Source: Sergeia podlipaevii (Eukaryota > Euglenozoa > Kinetoplastea > Trypanosomatida > Trypanosomatidae). Taken from it: a stretch of 33,057 bases of DNA. The notes under the pieces are model-generated. The model was not told where the DNA came from and did no database searches. It worked only from the letters and a program-made list of their open reading frames with translations. Below are positions 1-9,965 of this stretch, piece by piece. The DNA lies in the NCBI GenBank assembly GCA_030849805.1, contig JASANZ010002014.1, forward strand, positions 1 through 33,057, written 5' to 3'. Within the stretch, counting starts at the first letter, position 1, and every line of letters starts with the position of its first letter. Made by a program: the position numbers and the translations under genes.

Positions 1-1243
1 GGCCATCGGTGTTACATAAGTCTCTCCTCTCTCTCTGTTATACATATTGCATATAATGTCCCTTTTTTTCTTCTTCATTTTTTTTTTTTCGCCCATGTCT
101 TTTTTTTGTTGTTGTTACGCTTCTCTCCTCTGCCACCTCATCATAGTTGCAGTTGGAGTATTCTCTACTTGCGCCATTTTTTTTCTCTTAAAGCCTCGAA
201 ATCGTAAGCCATTCTTCAGGGAAAAAAAATGGAATATATAATAATAATAATAATGATAAAAGAGAGAGAGAGAGAGACGTCTTTAAATAGTAAAAAAGGG
301 GGAAAACATCCATAATGTATCTATGCTCCACTCATATATAATAATAATAAGAAAAAAGAAGAAAAAAAAATGCCTATGCAACACAACAAAAACAAAAAAA
401 AGCTGGCAAGAAAAAGTGCTGTAGGCAAACAAAGATAAAGAATTTTTTAAAATACCGAGTGCATTGAGATCTATAAATAAATAAATAAATATGTATATGT
501 ATATATGCATGTATGTCCAACTTCTGCAAGCAGTGCCCATACAAAGCAAAGTTCACGTTCTTCTTTTTTGTGTGTGTGCGGGTAGATCTAAAGTTCTTTT
601 AAAAAAAAAATAGCGCCACCCATCGCATTCATTCAAAATGGCACAAAAAATATTATCTTTTTTTTTTTAATCGGAAGAAACGAGGGAAAGGGGATTCCCT
701 GTTGTTCTTTATGCTGGCCACATGCCCGCAAAGGGACAAATAAGTGAATGAAGCAATCTGGAAAGACAAACAGGCGTGTAGCTATATACATGCAAAAGGT
801 GCTCCTCCTCCCATCTTTCCTCATTACATAAAAATAGGTTTTTCTTCTTCTCTAACGACCACTTACATTCCCTCTCCCTCACCCTCTCCACCGCATGTTT
901 CTCCCCTTTGTTTTTCCCCCCTCCTGCTCTACTATCATACATACAGGGGCAACACGGCCGGTACAAAGGTGTCGCTTTAACATATACTGATATCTATTTT
1001 TTTTTCTTTTCTCTCTCTTTTTTCTTCCCAGTACCGATGAAGGAGCATAGCTTCCCTCTGAGCATAAGACAAACAAAAACTGGTCAAAATATACATTTTA
1101 AAAGGGCTAAGAAAAAGGGGGAGACGGGAGAAAAAAAGAAAAAATTCATCTCCGACACAACTCTGCGTGTCGCCCACACAACTGCTCCTCTATCAATGTG
1201 TGCGTGTGTAGTTCATTCATTCATTCATTAAAATTCCTACAAT
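1..1243. other. AT-rich intergenic region downstream of the giant membrane protein gene
   Basis: I see no convincing gene here. The stretch has T and A homopolymers, an (AAT)n run near 238-254, a (GA)n run near 260-276, and short open frames made mostly of Phe, Leu, Lys and Ser, which is what low-complexity DNA gives by chance. It probably holds the 3' UTR of the gene ending at 1244 and the spacer to the next gene in the array. Confidence 0.6.
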
Positions 1244-4200
1244 TTACCACATATCATTTTCATTTCCCTGAGAAGTGTTCACACGACGCACGGACGGTGC
1301 CTCGCTACGCCTAGATTCTCCGTCGGTGCGGCCAACCTCTGCTGACTGCGAAGACTGTCCCCCTGCCGAGATCACAGAAGAGTGCTGAGACTTCGCTAGA
1401 AACGCAGCTGGAGAAGCGGTGGGAGCCACACCAGCCGGGGTAGTGACCGGAGCTGGTGCCCTAGGCAGCTGCGCGGGCAGCACAGGAGCAACGTAGACCT
1501 CCTCATCGTCGTCGTCCTCGTACTCCTCGCGGCTGTAGTCCCCTGCTGAGGACATCGCCATCGCCTGTAAGTTCTGGGCCGTGTGCATGTATTCCTCAAG
1601 CTCCTCCTGCGCAAGCTGGGCACGCTCCTCCTCCTCCCAGTTGCATAGTCGCTGTCTACGAATGTCTTCTTCTTCTAGCAGAACCCGCGTCTCATCGTAG
1701 AATCGCTGCGTGGTCGTGTAGGAGAGCTCATCCATCTCCTCTTCCTGTGACGCATTCATCTCGTTGTTCCTGCTCACATCCACAAGTCCGTTACTAGGGC
1801 TGCCGAACTGCATCTCCTGTATAGAAAGTGGCACAGAAGACTGCCCCTCACCGTCATCCTCTGTTCTCAAAATCGGCGATCGCTCCAGCACCGAGGAGTC
1901 GGCAACGCTCAGATTGACGTATTGTCTACTGCCGCCATTGAGAAGGCTATCGTCAACAGCGTCAGCGTTGCTGTTCCTACTAGCATTAGAAGAGTCCCTT
2001 GTAGGTGTGGCGGCAAATGCGTTTTGACGTGGCCTGCTTCGCTGCTGCTGAGATTTCTGGAGAATGCTAGAGTGCTCCTCGTTACTCGTATTCAATAGGG
2101 AAGGGTCTACGTGTACCGCCTCGCTCGACATAGAGCGCTCTACAGGGTACCTGCGCGGCGCCGGCACCGCCGCAGCCGCAGACGTGTCCTGCTGCTCGCC
2201 ATCCGCATCATTGGCGCCATTCTCCTCCCCCTCATCGTCGATGCATATTTCTTCTCCTGCGTCATCGTCCGTGAAGAAGCTCTCGTGGGCGGGCGGGGTG
2301 CGTGGGCGTGAGCTGCAGATAGAGCGGCTGCGAACCAACTCCACGTTCTCTTCCTCTTTCCCCTGCTGCGACTGCTCAGCGCCCTCGCTCAGGTCGCGGA
2401 GGGTGGTATCGTTGGGGTCTACAACGCTGTTCTCAGCAGTAGCAGCAAGGCCGGCGGCCTCCTTCAAGCGCGCAGCCGCAGCCTCCTCCTCTGGGGTTGG
2501 CACATAAGTCTCCTCATCGCATTCGATCTCCTCCACAGCAGCACGCGCGTCAGGGTGCTCGCGGCCAATAGCAAAAACGCCGCCGTTGTCCTCGTCATCT
2601 TCGTAGCCAAGATCAATCTCGTTCTCCTTCTCCCTCAAGCGCAGGTGCTCCAGCTCCTCCGTGAAGGCCAAGCGTAGGTTGTATCGCTCACGCGCCTCCT
2701 GCAAGGCAATCTGATCACGCTCGTCATCCTCAATGTTCTCCACAAGCGTGTGGTACTGGGTGCTGGTGGTGCCTGTGCCATCGGTGTTGGCGCTGATGGA
2801 ACGGCTCGTCGTAGCCGGCAGTGACTGACCCTCGCCCTCGGAGCCTCCAGGGTAGAACAGAAGCGGGTGCATATGGTGGTTCCCTTGAATCGCCGCCGCA
2901 TCGTCTTCGCCCTCAGCAATCGCGAGCTGGTCGTAATCGTACGCACCTTCTTCCATGTGGCGCATCGCAATCATCTTCCTCTCGTCCGTGCCCTCCTCCT
3001 TCTTCTTGCGGCAGCAGCACCACCAGATCAAAAATATGATGAGTGCAATGAGGAGCAGGCCCACTACGATGCTAAGAATGATAATCGTGATGAGCCACCC
3101 ACGGCTCAGTTTACTTCCGTCCGTCACGACGTCTGCCTTGCACTCACGCTCCACCTCCACCTCATCAACAGTGGTGCAGTAGTTGGGGTCCGCCGTGCTC
3201 CACGCGCACAGGTTAAACTTCGTGCCGACAGGGTAAGCGTTGACGAGTTGAGCGTTCAGGTCCATTTGGCACTTGTTGGAACCCAACTGCGTCCTGCCCA
3301 ACACCCGTGAGCGAGAGGCCTCGTCACAGCATGGGCCGTACACCATCGCAAGAACGCCTCCATCAAGGCCCGGGGTGCCTGGCGCGTAGCAGTTGTGCAT
3401 GGTCGCGGCATTACATACGTCAAAGCCACTTGTTGGCGGGATGATGGTCTGAGTCACAAACTGGACAGCGTTAATTGAAGGGAGGGCGACGAGTGTGTTG
3501 TTGATAGGGGCGCGAGCGCAGAGAAACAGGTTCAACTTAGTGTCTGTAGCAGTGACGGTGATCTGACGCGGGGACTCGGTCTTCCATGAGCCGAAGGTGG
3601 TGTCAGGGGCTCTGCAGTCGTTATTGGTGCTGAAGCCCTCGAGGAGATACTCAGTGGTGAGATCATTGAGAAGCATCATAATGCCAGGAACACCAATCAC
3701 GTAAGTGAGACCGCGAATGTTGAAGTAGCTTGGAGGCAGGAGAAGAATAGTCCCAAGCGGGGTGTTTGGCGTTGGAGAGCCAGAACAGATCGTGTACGTG
3801 CCTTCATCGGCGGGTTGATTCTCCTTGGTGTCAATCAGCGTCATACTCGCGTAGCCCTCGGCATCTGTGGTGAAAGGTGCGACATTCGTCGAAGACACCG
3901 CGTTGCAGTTGCCATTAGAGTTGCTCAAAAAAAACTTGGTGTTAGGGTTCAGCGGAATGTATATTGGGGACACACTGCCAGTCACAAACTGCGTGGGGTA
4001 CATCATGCCGGCGGCAACGGAGACGCTCGAAACGGTCACGGCGCTGCCAGCTGGAGTGCCAGCGCACAGCGCAACAGAAGACACCGTTTTGGCAATGTCA
4101 CTTGTCACAAACGTCACCGAGTCATCACTGGTATCCACGCTCGACGCAACGGTGTTGTCGAGCACTGAGGCGCACTTGTCAGCAGAGAGGAAGACTTCGC

Positions 4201-7200
4201 GTTCGGTAGAGGTGTAGTAGTCGCTGAAGGGGAAGTCGGCGTCGGCGCCTTGGTGCATCGAGTACACTGGTGGCTGGCTCCCGAGGCCTTGCACCACCAG
4301 ACGCGCAGAGAAGGGTGCGCCACGAATGATAGCGGGCTGGATACTGGGCACAGCAGGGGGTGTCACGGATAGAAAACTCGCAACCGCCACGGGCGAGCCG
4401 CCATCGGCGGTGAGAGTGTCTGGTGTGCACACGTACAGGAGCTGGCCATAGCCAGTGATGCGCAAAGTGGAAGTCTTGCTGGGGCTAGAGAAACCGCTTG
4501 CGTCGGCGATGTTGTCGCTGCAGGTGCTGGTCGTGCTGATCGTGGTCTTGGCGCTTGGTGTGACGTAGTTGATGTTGAGACGCGCGGTGGGTAGCTCGCC
4601 AGCGGTGGTGTTGAAGCGGCTGAGGATAGAAGTTGGAGTCACTGCCCAGTTGGCGACGGTAAGGGTCGGGTCGATGGTTGTAAAGGGGGTCGAGTCACCA
4701 TCAATGATAGAAGCACACACAAAGAAGACGGCGGTTTCATCAAAGCGTGGGGTATAGCCGAGAGTCAGCACGCGGGCGTCGAGTGGGTTCTTGCAATCAC
4801 CGGTGGTAGAAAGAAATGGGGAAGTCAAGTATTGCTCATCAATGCCAAACTCTGAAATCTTCTGTGCTGGGGCAACGGTGACCGGATTAATGCTGGCGTC
4901 AGCGCCACCAGAGCATGGGCTGCGGCGCAGAAGGCCCATCTTGCCGCGTGGGGCAAAGGAGCTGCCGGCGTCGGTGCTCTCGCAGTAGTAGGCCGAGGTA
5001 ACATCCTTGTTAGGTCCGCACGACTCCACCTCCTGTGTCGAGACAAAGTTGGTGATGAGCTGCGGAGTGCCTGTGGAGCAGTCAGATTTACTAGATATCC
5101 TTGCGAGCGCGTTGTTCTCGAGCATGCCGGAGCGAACCGGCGTGGCGGTAGCTGTGATAATAGTAGTGGGGGTCATGTAAAATAGCAGCGTGCCATCCAT
5201 CACCAGTGAGCGATCATGCGGGGTTGGGTAGAGACAGAAATAGATTGGTGTGATGGGGTCAACATCGGTGATAGTGAGGGAAGAAGTGGCAGTCGTCAGG
5301 GTGAAGTCTTGGCCTTCACCGAGGGCACTTGTGCAGGGTGTGTCCGCACGCTGCACTCGGATCACGTAGGTGCCGGCTGCGTAGGCCTTCGTGCTTGCTG
5401 TTGTCCATATGGGCACACCACCGCTGAGAGTCACAGTGAAGGGCTTGAACTGGCGAATTTCTGTCTCTGTGGTTGTGAGTACCCACGGGTTCACCACCTG
5501 CACAGTCGTGTTGGCACCAACAACGGCGGTGACGGTGCTGCTGAAGACGGCCTCCTGGCACAAGGCGTAATTGCCAGCGGTGGCACCTTGAAGCTGCTGC
5601 AACTCGCTTGTGTAAAACTTCTTGGCAGTGGGAGCAGCTTTGCAGGTTGCGGTGGTCACGGCAGGTGTGCATGCGTTGCCGGAGCACGGGGTGAGGTAGA
5701 GGCCCGCATTGGTGGCCAGCGGCCACGCCTCCAATGCGTTCGTCTTCCCGATCTGTGCATATGCGGAAAGGGAGGTGAAGTCGTAAAGCGTCATGAGGCC
5801 GCCGAAGGTGTACGTGAAGACCGCCGAACTCTCAATGCCGGAAGACGAAGTGTCTGTCACACAGACGGTCACCGCATTCACATCAGTAGGGGCAAGAAAA
5901 GGCACGGACTCGCCACTGCCGCTAAGCGCACCGCTGACGTAGACGGTCGTGGTAGGAAGACCCGCATCGCTGCAGCTGTCAGTGGCGGCGATGAGAACGA
6001 AACGATTCGGGTGCAAAGCGTCAAATGTCGGGCCAGAGAAGCGCATCATCGCAGGCATCCCCTTGGGTACGTAGATGGGCACCGAGACCATATCCAGCTG
6101 CTCAGCAATGGTGACGGAACCGGCTGGCACAAAGTTGCCGGTGCGACCCACGCACACGCCATACACAACACCAGTAACAGGGGGAGTGAAAAGAGCGTAA
6201 GGTCGCTCCCCAGTTTGCGGGTTGCCGGCAATGATCACAAGCTGGATAGAGTCGACTGGTGGGTTTGGGAGGCAGGTGGTGGTCCCCTCCTTCAAGTAGG
6301 CGGCATCGCCACCGAGCAGTAGTGGGTCTGGAACGATGAAAGAAAGGCGGCTCTCGAAGGTTGCGATGGCGACAGTGGGGTCTACGATCGGGGGTGCGCT
6401 CACAAGCTGGCCTACAGGGTAGATGACAGGGTCAGTAAAAGACGCCCCACTCGCGCCACGGTACGCGGCGCACAAGGTAAGATTGCCAGCCGTATCGTAG
6501 TCCACGTTAGTGTCGGCGACGCCAGCAGCGGAAGAGTTGGTGGGGAAGAGCTTAGTCACACTGCTTCCCGTGCAAGTGTTCGGGGTAGGAACAAAGTATA
6601 CCTCCGCGTTCGGCGGTATGTGCGTGATGGTGACAGTCTGATGCAAGCCAGTGACGATGCCCCGAGGCGACATGGTAGCATCACCGTACACTATCAGGTT
6701 CCTCAGAGGCTGGAAGACGCCATCAAGGACTTTCGGCTCGCTAACGCAAAGCAGCCAATTGCCGTCTGTGGGGAACAAAACCGGCGTGAGAGCGGTCGTA
6801 GAGCTACTGAGAGGAAACTCGTTCTTGTTCTCGCCGCTCACCTTGGCTGCGCAGCCTTCCTCGCTGTCTGGTACGAGCTTCATGATGCTGCCAACTGCAA
6901 ATGTCACAGAAGGGTCGAGTTCCATAGACATTTGAGTATTGGTGCGGAGAGGCGGGTATGTGAGAGCGTACTGGTCGAGCTCCATTGTGCCTGTGTTGTA
7001 AAAGAACGGCTTAACAACTGTATCATCGTTGCTGTTGTCTGTTTTGTTCGAGTAAACCTCGGTGGTGTGTGGAGTCGAAACACAAATAGTGGCGAGAGCA
7101 GGACCATCCACGGGGACATAAAAATCTGCGGAGTCGCGTGTTTCTGTAGTGGAGCCGAATGTGAAGAGAGGCTCGCAGGTCTTGCTGGAGGAGAGGCCAA

Positions 7201-8494
7201 CGGAGATCACACCGGGCTGGGAATCGGCGCGCTCCACATCGACGCTCAGGCCAAGGCCAAGAATACCAGGGTTGCGCGAAAAGGTCAATTGAGGGGCATC
7301 CACAACGCTGATGGTGGTTGCACGCGCTTGAGTGTCATCTATGTTGCCCACCTCGCGCACACAAGAGTAATATGTGCCAACGGCGTTGACAGTCCAGGAG
7401 GTGGATGTGCCCCAGTTGATGATGGCGTCTTTGCAATCAAGAGTGCGAAAAAGACCAAATTCGAAGACAATGCCAGGCTGCACAGCATCCATCGTGAGCA
7501 TCATGTTGGTCTGGTGACCAGTGTAGAGGACGGAAGGAAAAACACCGTACTCCTGGACCGTAAAGAGCGACAAGGCGGGGACGTAGATCGTATCCTCGCC
7601 TTTGGAGTTCGCTGAGGCACAAAAGTAGTAAGAACCGCGTGGGACATCAATATTAAGCATCATAAAGTTTTCCTCCATGTTGGTAGACGCGGGCTGTGCG
7701 AGCGGGATGCAGTGTGGATCCAGTGATAACGAAAAGATAGACATAATGGCGTTAGCATCGACGGGTACGGTCCGGTGGCGGAGGCCATTAAAGACTAGGA
7801 TATCATACGGAAGGGTTACAAAGACAGAGTCGGCGAGAAAACTTGTAGTCATGTCGCCGAGAACAGTTGGAACCTTAGCGCACATGAAGACGTCGTGGCC
7901 GCTCTTAATGGTTAGTGACACGGTGCGTGCGGCTGTCACCTTCATCACATCGCCAATGAGGGTGCTAGCGGAGCATTTGGCGGAGTCGTAAAACCCAATA
8001 ATCGTGTCAACTGGGGTGGCCTCGTTTACCTTCAAGGTAGTCGGCGTGCCCACGTAGACGTAGGGCGGGTTCACCACCATCTTTTCGATGCCTAAAATCT
8101 GAAAGTTTTCCGTGCCAAATGCGCTACTGCACCAGTACATGGGAGGCGCGGTCCGCACAGTCGCTGGGTTTACGTCGATGCTCGCGCTCGTGACAGTAAA
8201 GAGACATGTGGTGGCGTTGTGGTTCAATTCCGGCGCATTGTTACCCAGTGTGCAAACAGGAACTGGTGAGAGTGCAGCGTTGCACTGTGGAGTCGTGGAA
8301 AGATAGAGTGTCTTGCCAGCGCCAAGCCCTGAAGTAGCAAGGAAGGGCACATCCAGTAGAGGGATGTCAGGGGTCGTGATGACAACGGAGGACCCAGCTG
8401 CTGAGACGGCAATTGGGTTGTTGAGCACCAACACAAGCATCAACAGTGCCGCGTAAAGGGTCGCCTGCATGCGGCGGCTGCTAGTCGTCAACAT
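1244..8494 (-). CDS. Giant type I membrane protein with a repeat-module ectodomain and long acidic cytoplasmic tail
   Basis: This 2416-residue protein is not one I recognise. Residues about 10-32 form a hydrophobic signal peptide after a basic start. A second hydrophobic segment at about 1800-1825 is followed by CCC and then RKKK, a classical stop-transfer with possible palmitoylation sites. The topology is therefore about 1765 residues outside and about 590 inside. The ectodomain is Thr/Ser/Val/Pro-rich and repetitive: roughly 90-110-residue units recur, each beta-rich with two cysteines about 35-45 residues apart (the second often in a Y/F/L-x-x-C context), suggesting some eighteen disulfide-bonded sandwich modules. 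N-glycosylation sequons are scattered through it. The membrane-proximal 100 residues are richer in Cys. The tail is hydrophilic, with many Glu/Asp runs, Ser/Arg patches and likely coiled-coil segments. It ends in TAA. Family knowledge: large modular surface or flagellar-membrane proteins occur in trypanosomatids. A role in adhesion or sensing is inference only. The ATG at 8494 is supported by the signal peptide and the upstream splice signal. Confidence 0.9.
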   Translation of the reverse strand: MLTTSSRRMQATLYAALLMLVLVLNNPIAVSAAGSSVVITTPDIPLLDVPFLATSGLGAGKTLYLSTTPQCNAALSPVPVCTLGNNAPELNHNATTCLFTVTSASIDVNPATVRTAPPMYWCSSAFGTENFQILGIEKMVVNPPYVYVGTPTTLKVNEATPVDTIIGFYDSAKCSASTLIGDVMKVTAARTVSLTIKSGHDVFMCAKVPTVLGDMTTSFLADSVFVTLPYDILVFNGLRHRTVPVDANAIMSIFSLSLDPHCIPLAQPASTNMEENFMMLNIDVPRGSYYFCASANSKGEDTIYVPALSLFTVQEYGVFPSVLYTGHQTNMMLTMDAVQPGIVFEFGLFRTLDCKDAIINWGTSTSWTVNAVGTYYSCVREVGNIDDTQARATTISVVDAPQLTFSRNPGILGLGLSVDVERADSQPGVISVGLSSSKTCEPLFTFGSTTETRDSADFYVPVDGPALATICVSTPHTTEVYSNKTDNSNDDTVVKPFFYNTGTMELDQYALTYPPLRTNTQMSMELDPSVTFAVGSIMKLVPDSEEGCAAKVSGENKNEFPLSSSTTALTPVLFPTDGNWLLCVSEPKVLDGVFQPLRNLIVYGDATMSPRGIVTGLHQTVTITHIPPNAEVYFVPTPNTCTGSSVTKLFPTNSSAAGVADTNVDYDTAGNLTLCAAYRGASGASFTDPVIYPVGQLVSAPPIVDPTVAIATFESRLSFIVPDPLLLGGDAAYLKEGTTTCLPNPPVDSIQLVIIAGNPQTGERPYALFTPPVTGVVYGVCVGRTGNFVPAGSVTIAEQLDMVSVPIYVPKGMPAMMRFSGPTFDALHPNRFVLIAATDSCSDAGLPTTTVYVSGALSGSGESVPFLAPTDVNAVTVCVTDTSSSGIESSAVFTYTFGGLMTLYDFTSLSAYAQIGKTNALEAWPLATNAGLYLTPCSGNACTPAVTTATCKAAPTAKKFYTSELQQLQGATAGNYALCQEAVFSSTVTAVVGANTTVQVVNPWVLTTTETEIRQFKPFTVTLSGGVPIWTTASTKAYAAGTYVIRVQRADTPCTSALGEGQDFTLTTATSSLTITDVDPITPIYFCLYPTPHDRSLVMDGTLLFYMTPTTIITATATPVRSGMLENNALARISSKSDCSTGTPQLITNFVSTQEVESCGPNKDVTSAYYCESTDAGSSFAPRGKMGLLRRSPCSGGADASINPVTVAPAQKISEFGIDEQYLTSPFLSTTGDCKNPLDARVLTLGYTPRFDETAVFFVCASIIDGDSTPFTTIDPTLTVANWAVTPTSILSRFNTTAGELPTARLNINYVTPSAKTTISTTSTCSDNIADASGFSSPSKTSTLRITGYGQLLYVCTPDTLTADGGSPVAVASFLSVTPPAVPSIQPAIIRGAPFSARLVVQGLGSQPPVYSMHQGADADFPFSDYYTSTEREVFLSADKCASVLDNTVASSVDTSDDSVTFVTSDIAKTVSSVALCAGTPAGSAVTVSSVSVAAGMMYPTQFVTGSVSPIYIPLNPNTKFFLSNSNGNCNAVSSTNVAPFTTDAEGYASMTLIDTKENQPADEGTYTICSGSPTPNTPLGTILLLPPSYFNIRGLTYVIGVPGIMMLLNDLTTEYLLEGFSTNNDCRAPDTTFGSWKTESPRQITVTATDTKLNLFLCARAPINNTLVALPSINAVQFVTQTIIPPTSGFDVCNAATMHNCYAPGTPGLDGGVLAMVYGPCCDEASRSRVLGRTQLGSNKCQMDLNAQLVNAYPVGTKFNLCAWSTADPNYCTTVDEVEVERECKADVVTDGSKLSRGWLITIIILSIVVGLLLIALIIFLIWWCCCRKKKEEGTDERKMIAMRHMEEGAYDYDQLAIAEGEDDAAAIQGNHHMHPLLFYPGGSEGEGQSLPATTSRSISANTDGTGTTSTQYHTLVENIEDDERDQIALQEARERYNLRLAFTEELEHLRLREKENEIDLGYEDDEDNGGVFAIGREHPDARAAVEEIECDEETYVPTPEEEAAAARLKEAAGLAATAENSVVDPNDTTLRDLSEGAEQSQQGKEEENVELVRSRSICSSRPRTPPAHESFFTDDDAGEEICIDDEGEENGANDADGEQQDTSAAAAVPAPRRYPVERSMSSEAVHVDPSLLNTSNEEHSSILQKSQQQRSRPRQNAFAATPTRDSSNASRNSNADAVDDSLLNGGSRQYVNLSVADSSVLERSPILRTEDDGEGQSSVPLSIQEMQFGSPSNGLVDVSRNNEMNASQEEEMDELSYTTTQRFYDETRVLLEEEDIRRQRLCNWEEEERAQLAQEELEEYMHTAQNLQAMAMSSAGDYSREEYEDDDDEEVYVAPVLPAQLPRAPAPVTTPAGVAPTASPAAFLAKSQHSSVISAGGQSSQSAEVGRTDGESRRSEAPSVRRVNTSQGNENDMW

Positions 8495-8531
8495 CTTCTG
8501 CTGATTTTATTCAGTTTTATGTTGTTGCTCT

Positions 8532-8562
8532 CTTGTTTAAGTAACAAGGAAAAAAAAAAAAA
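8532..8562 (-). promoter_or_regulatory. Probable trans-splice acceptor for the giant membrane protein mRNA
   Basis: On the minus strand a T-rich tract (8547-8562) is followed by a first AG at 8533-8532, about 37 bases before the ATG at 8494. This fits kinetoplastid spliced-leader addition. Other AGs lie closer to the ATG, so the exact site is uncertain. Confidence 0.5.
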
Positions 8563-8833
8563 GTAGCTGTAAAGATAGGGCAAAAAGCTCTCCCTATATG
8601 TGTGCGTGTGCGTGTCTACGAGTTGTAGTTTTATATAGATCTGTGCTTTTGCTGCTTATCTCTTTGTTGGTATGATTTTTTAAAAAAACTTTTCTTTTTG
8701 ATATAGAGAGAAGTACACACGTGTGTATGCGGTGTATCGTGGTTGATCACTTCAGCCGTTAAAACAACTGGAGCAACAACCGTGCTGGCGAAGCAGAGCA
8801 CAAATGAAAAAAAAAAAGAAAAAAGATCTAAAG

Positions 8834-8850
8834 TATATATATATATATAT
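8834..8850. repeat. (TA)n microsatellite
   Basis: A pure alternating TA run, one of a series found in the intergenic gaps and in none of the coding regions of this window. Confidence 0.9.
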
Positions 8851-9105
8851 GCTGGAAAGAAAACCCCCCAAAAAAATGTATCTATAAATGATTTTAAAAA
8901 ATTATGTATCAAAAAAAGAAAATAATGTCCAAGCAGCAAAAAGAAAAAAAACTAATCTATGTGTGGTACAGGAAAAGTCTATTCTTTCCTTTTCAGGAAA
9001 AAAAAAATCTTTTTTCTACTTTTTGTTTTCGTTCCTGTTCGTGGGTCTAAAGAAAGATAGAAGAACAACAACAAAAATGCGCAAAAAAAAATAATAATGT
9101 GTAAC

Positions 9106-9152
9106 TATCTAGCTATATTTATGTTCCTCACTTTCAGTTGAGGGACTAGATA
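9106..9152. other. Imperfect hairpin candidate in the PAGM 3' flank
   Basis: GTTCCTCA (9123-9130) pairs with TGAGGGAC (9139-9146), with one G-U pair, around an 8-base loop. TATCTAG (9106-9112) pairs with CTAGATA (9146-9152) as an outer stem, sharing one base and leaving an asymmetric internal loop. It could be an RNA element in the 3' UTR or chance. Confidence 0.3.
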
Positions 9153-9917
9153 TATGCCAGCCTGTAACTCCCCCCGCTGCAGTGACGCAGAAGGGCCTTG
9201 TCTTGTGGAGTTTTTTTATCTTTTCCTTTTCCGTCTTTGTCTCCGCTACAAGATAAAAGCCTAACACTAGTCAGTCTATAGACGTGTGCCAGTAGTGATA
9301 GCACACAGCAAAAAAAAAAAAAAAGTACCTGAGGTTCGCTGAAACCCTATTTCTACCTATCTTCTCTTTTTTCAGTGTAGGGTTGCAAAAATAAAATCTA
9401 AAGGAAAAAAAACTGAAAGAGGAGCTCAATATTATATATTTTTCTTGGTAGGAGAGTGCTCAGTTAGCTCTTATACAGCTCAATTTTTTTTTCCTCAAAT
9501 ACGAGCTGAAAAAAAAAAAAATTTCCTTGATAACTAATTCTGTAAGCAAAACTACAAGAAATTATTAACTAACCCGAACAAACATATAAAAAAGGAGGAA
9601 AAGAAGAAAATGTTTGGAAAGCAAAATTTACAAGAAATAGCTCTGCAACTGTCCGTACATACTTGTTTTAAAAAACCAGCATCAATAATGTAAGCATAGT
9701 TGTTGCCGTTTTGTTGCTGTCTCTTGTACCCCGATGCACATACATGTTTCCACAGCTTGCGTCCGTGTGTGTGCGTAGCCCAGTAGCGAAACACCTTTCA
9801 TAGAGATTCTGTATAAAATAAATGCGCTTATATCTATGAAACTGGCAAATCAGAAAACGTATTAAATCCAAAAAAGAAAAAAAAATGATACGTCAATGTC
9901 TAAACGTCAGATAAAAC

Positions 9918-9940
9918 AATAATAATAATAATAATAATAA
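9918..9940. repeat. (AAT)n microsatellite just 3' of PAGM
   Basis: An uninterrupted AAT trinucleotide run ends 25 bases beyond the PAGM stop codon. A matching run lies just 5' of the same gene at 11841-11867. Confidence 0.9.
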
Positions 9941-9965
9941 GCAACACATAACTGCGACGCGTGCT

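Larger units (their letters stand above)
8495..9965. other. AT-rich intergenic region between PAGM and the giant membrane protein gene
   Basis: No gene is supported. The region should contain the PAGM 3' UTR and the 5' flank of the membrane protein gene. It holds a (TA)n run at 8834-8850, many A and T tracts, a hairpin candidate at 9106-9152, and a 7-base inverted repeat AACCCTA/TAGGGTT at 9343-9349 and 9378-9384. Open frames here are short and low in complexity. Confidence 0.6.

Noticed and set aside
5216..7615. Long plus-strand open frames (368 and 331 codons) opposite the giant membrane protein gene
   Set aside because: They lie wholly antisense to a gene with clear signal peptide and membrane segment, have no domain, are rich in Arg, Gly and His as expected for a reverse frame, and run against the array.
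9343..9384. AACCCTA / TAGGGTT pair as an interstitial telomere repeat
   Set aside because: Only one unit on each side, not tandem; it is better seen as a short chance inverted repeat.
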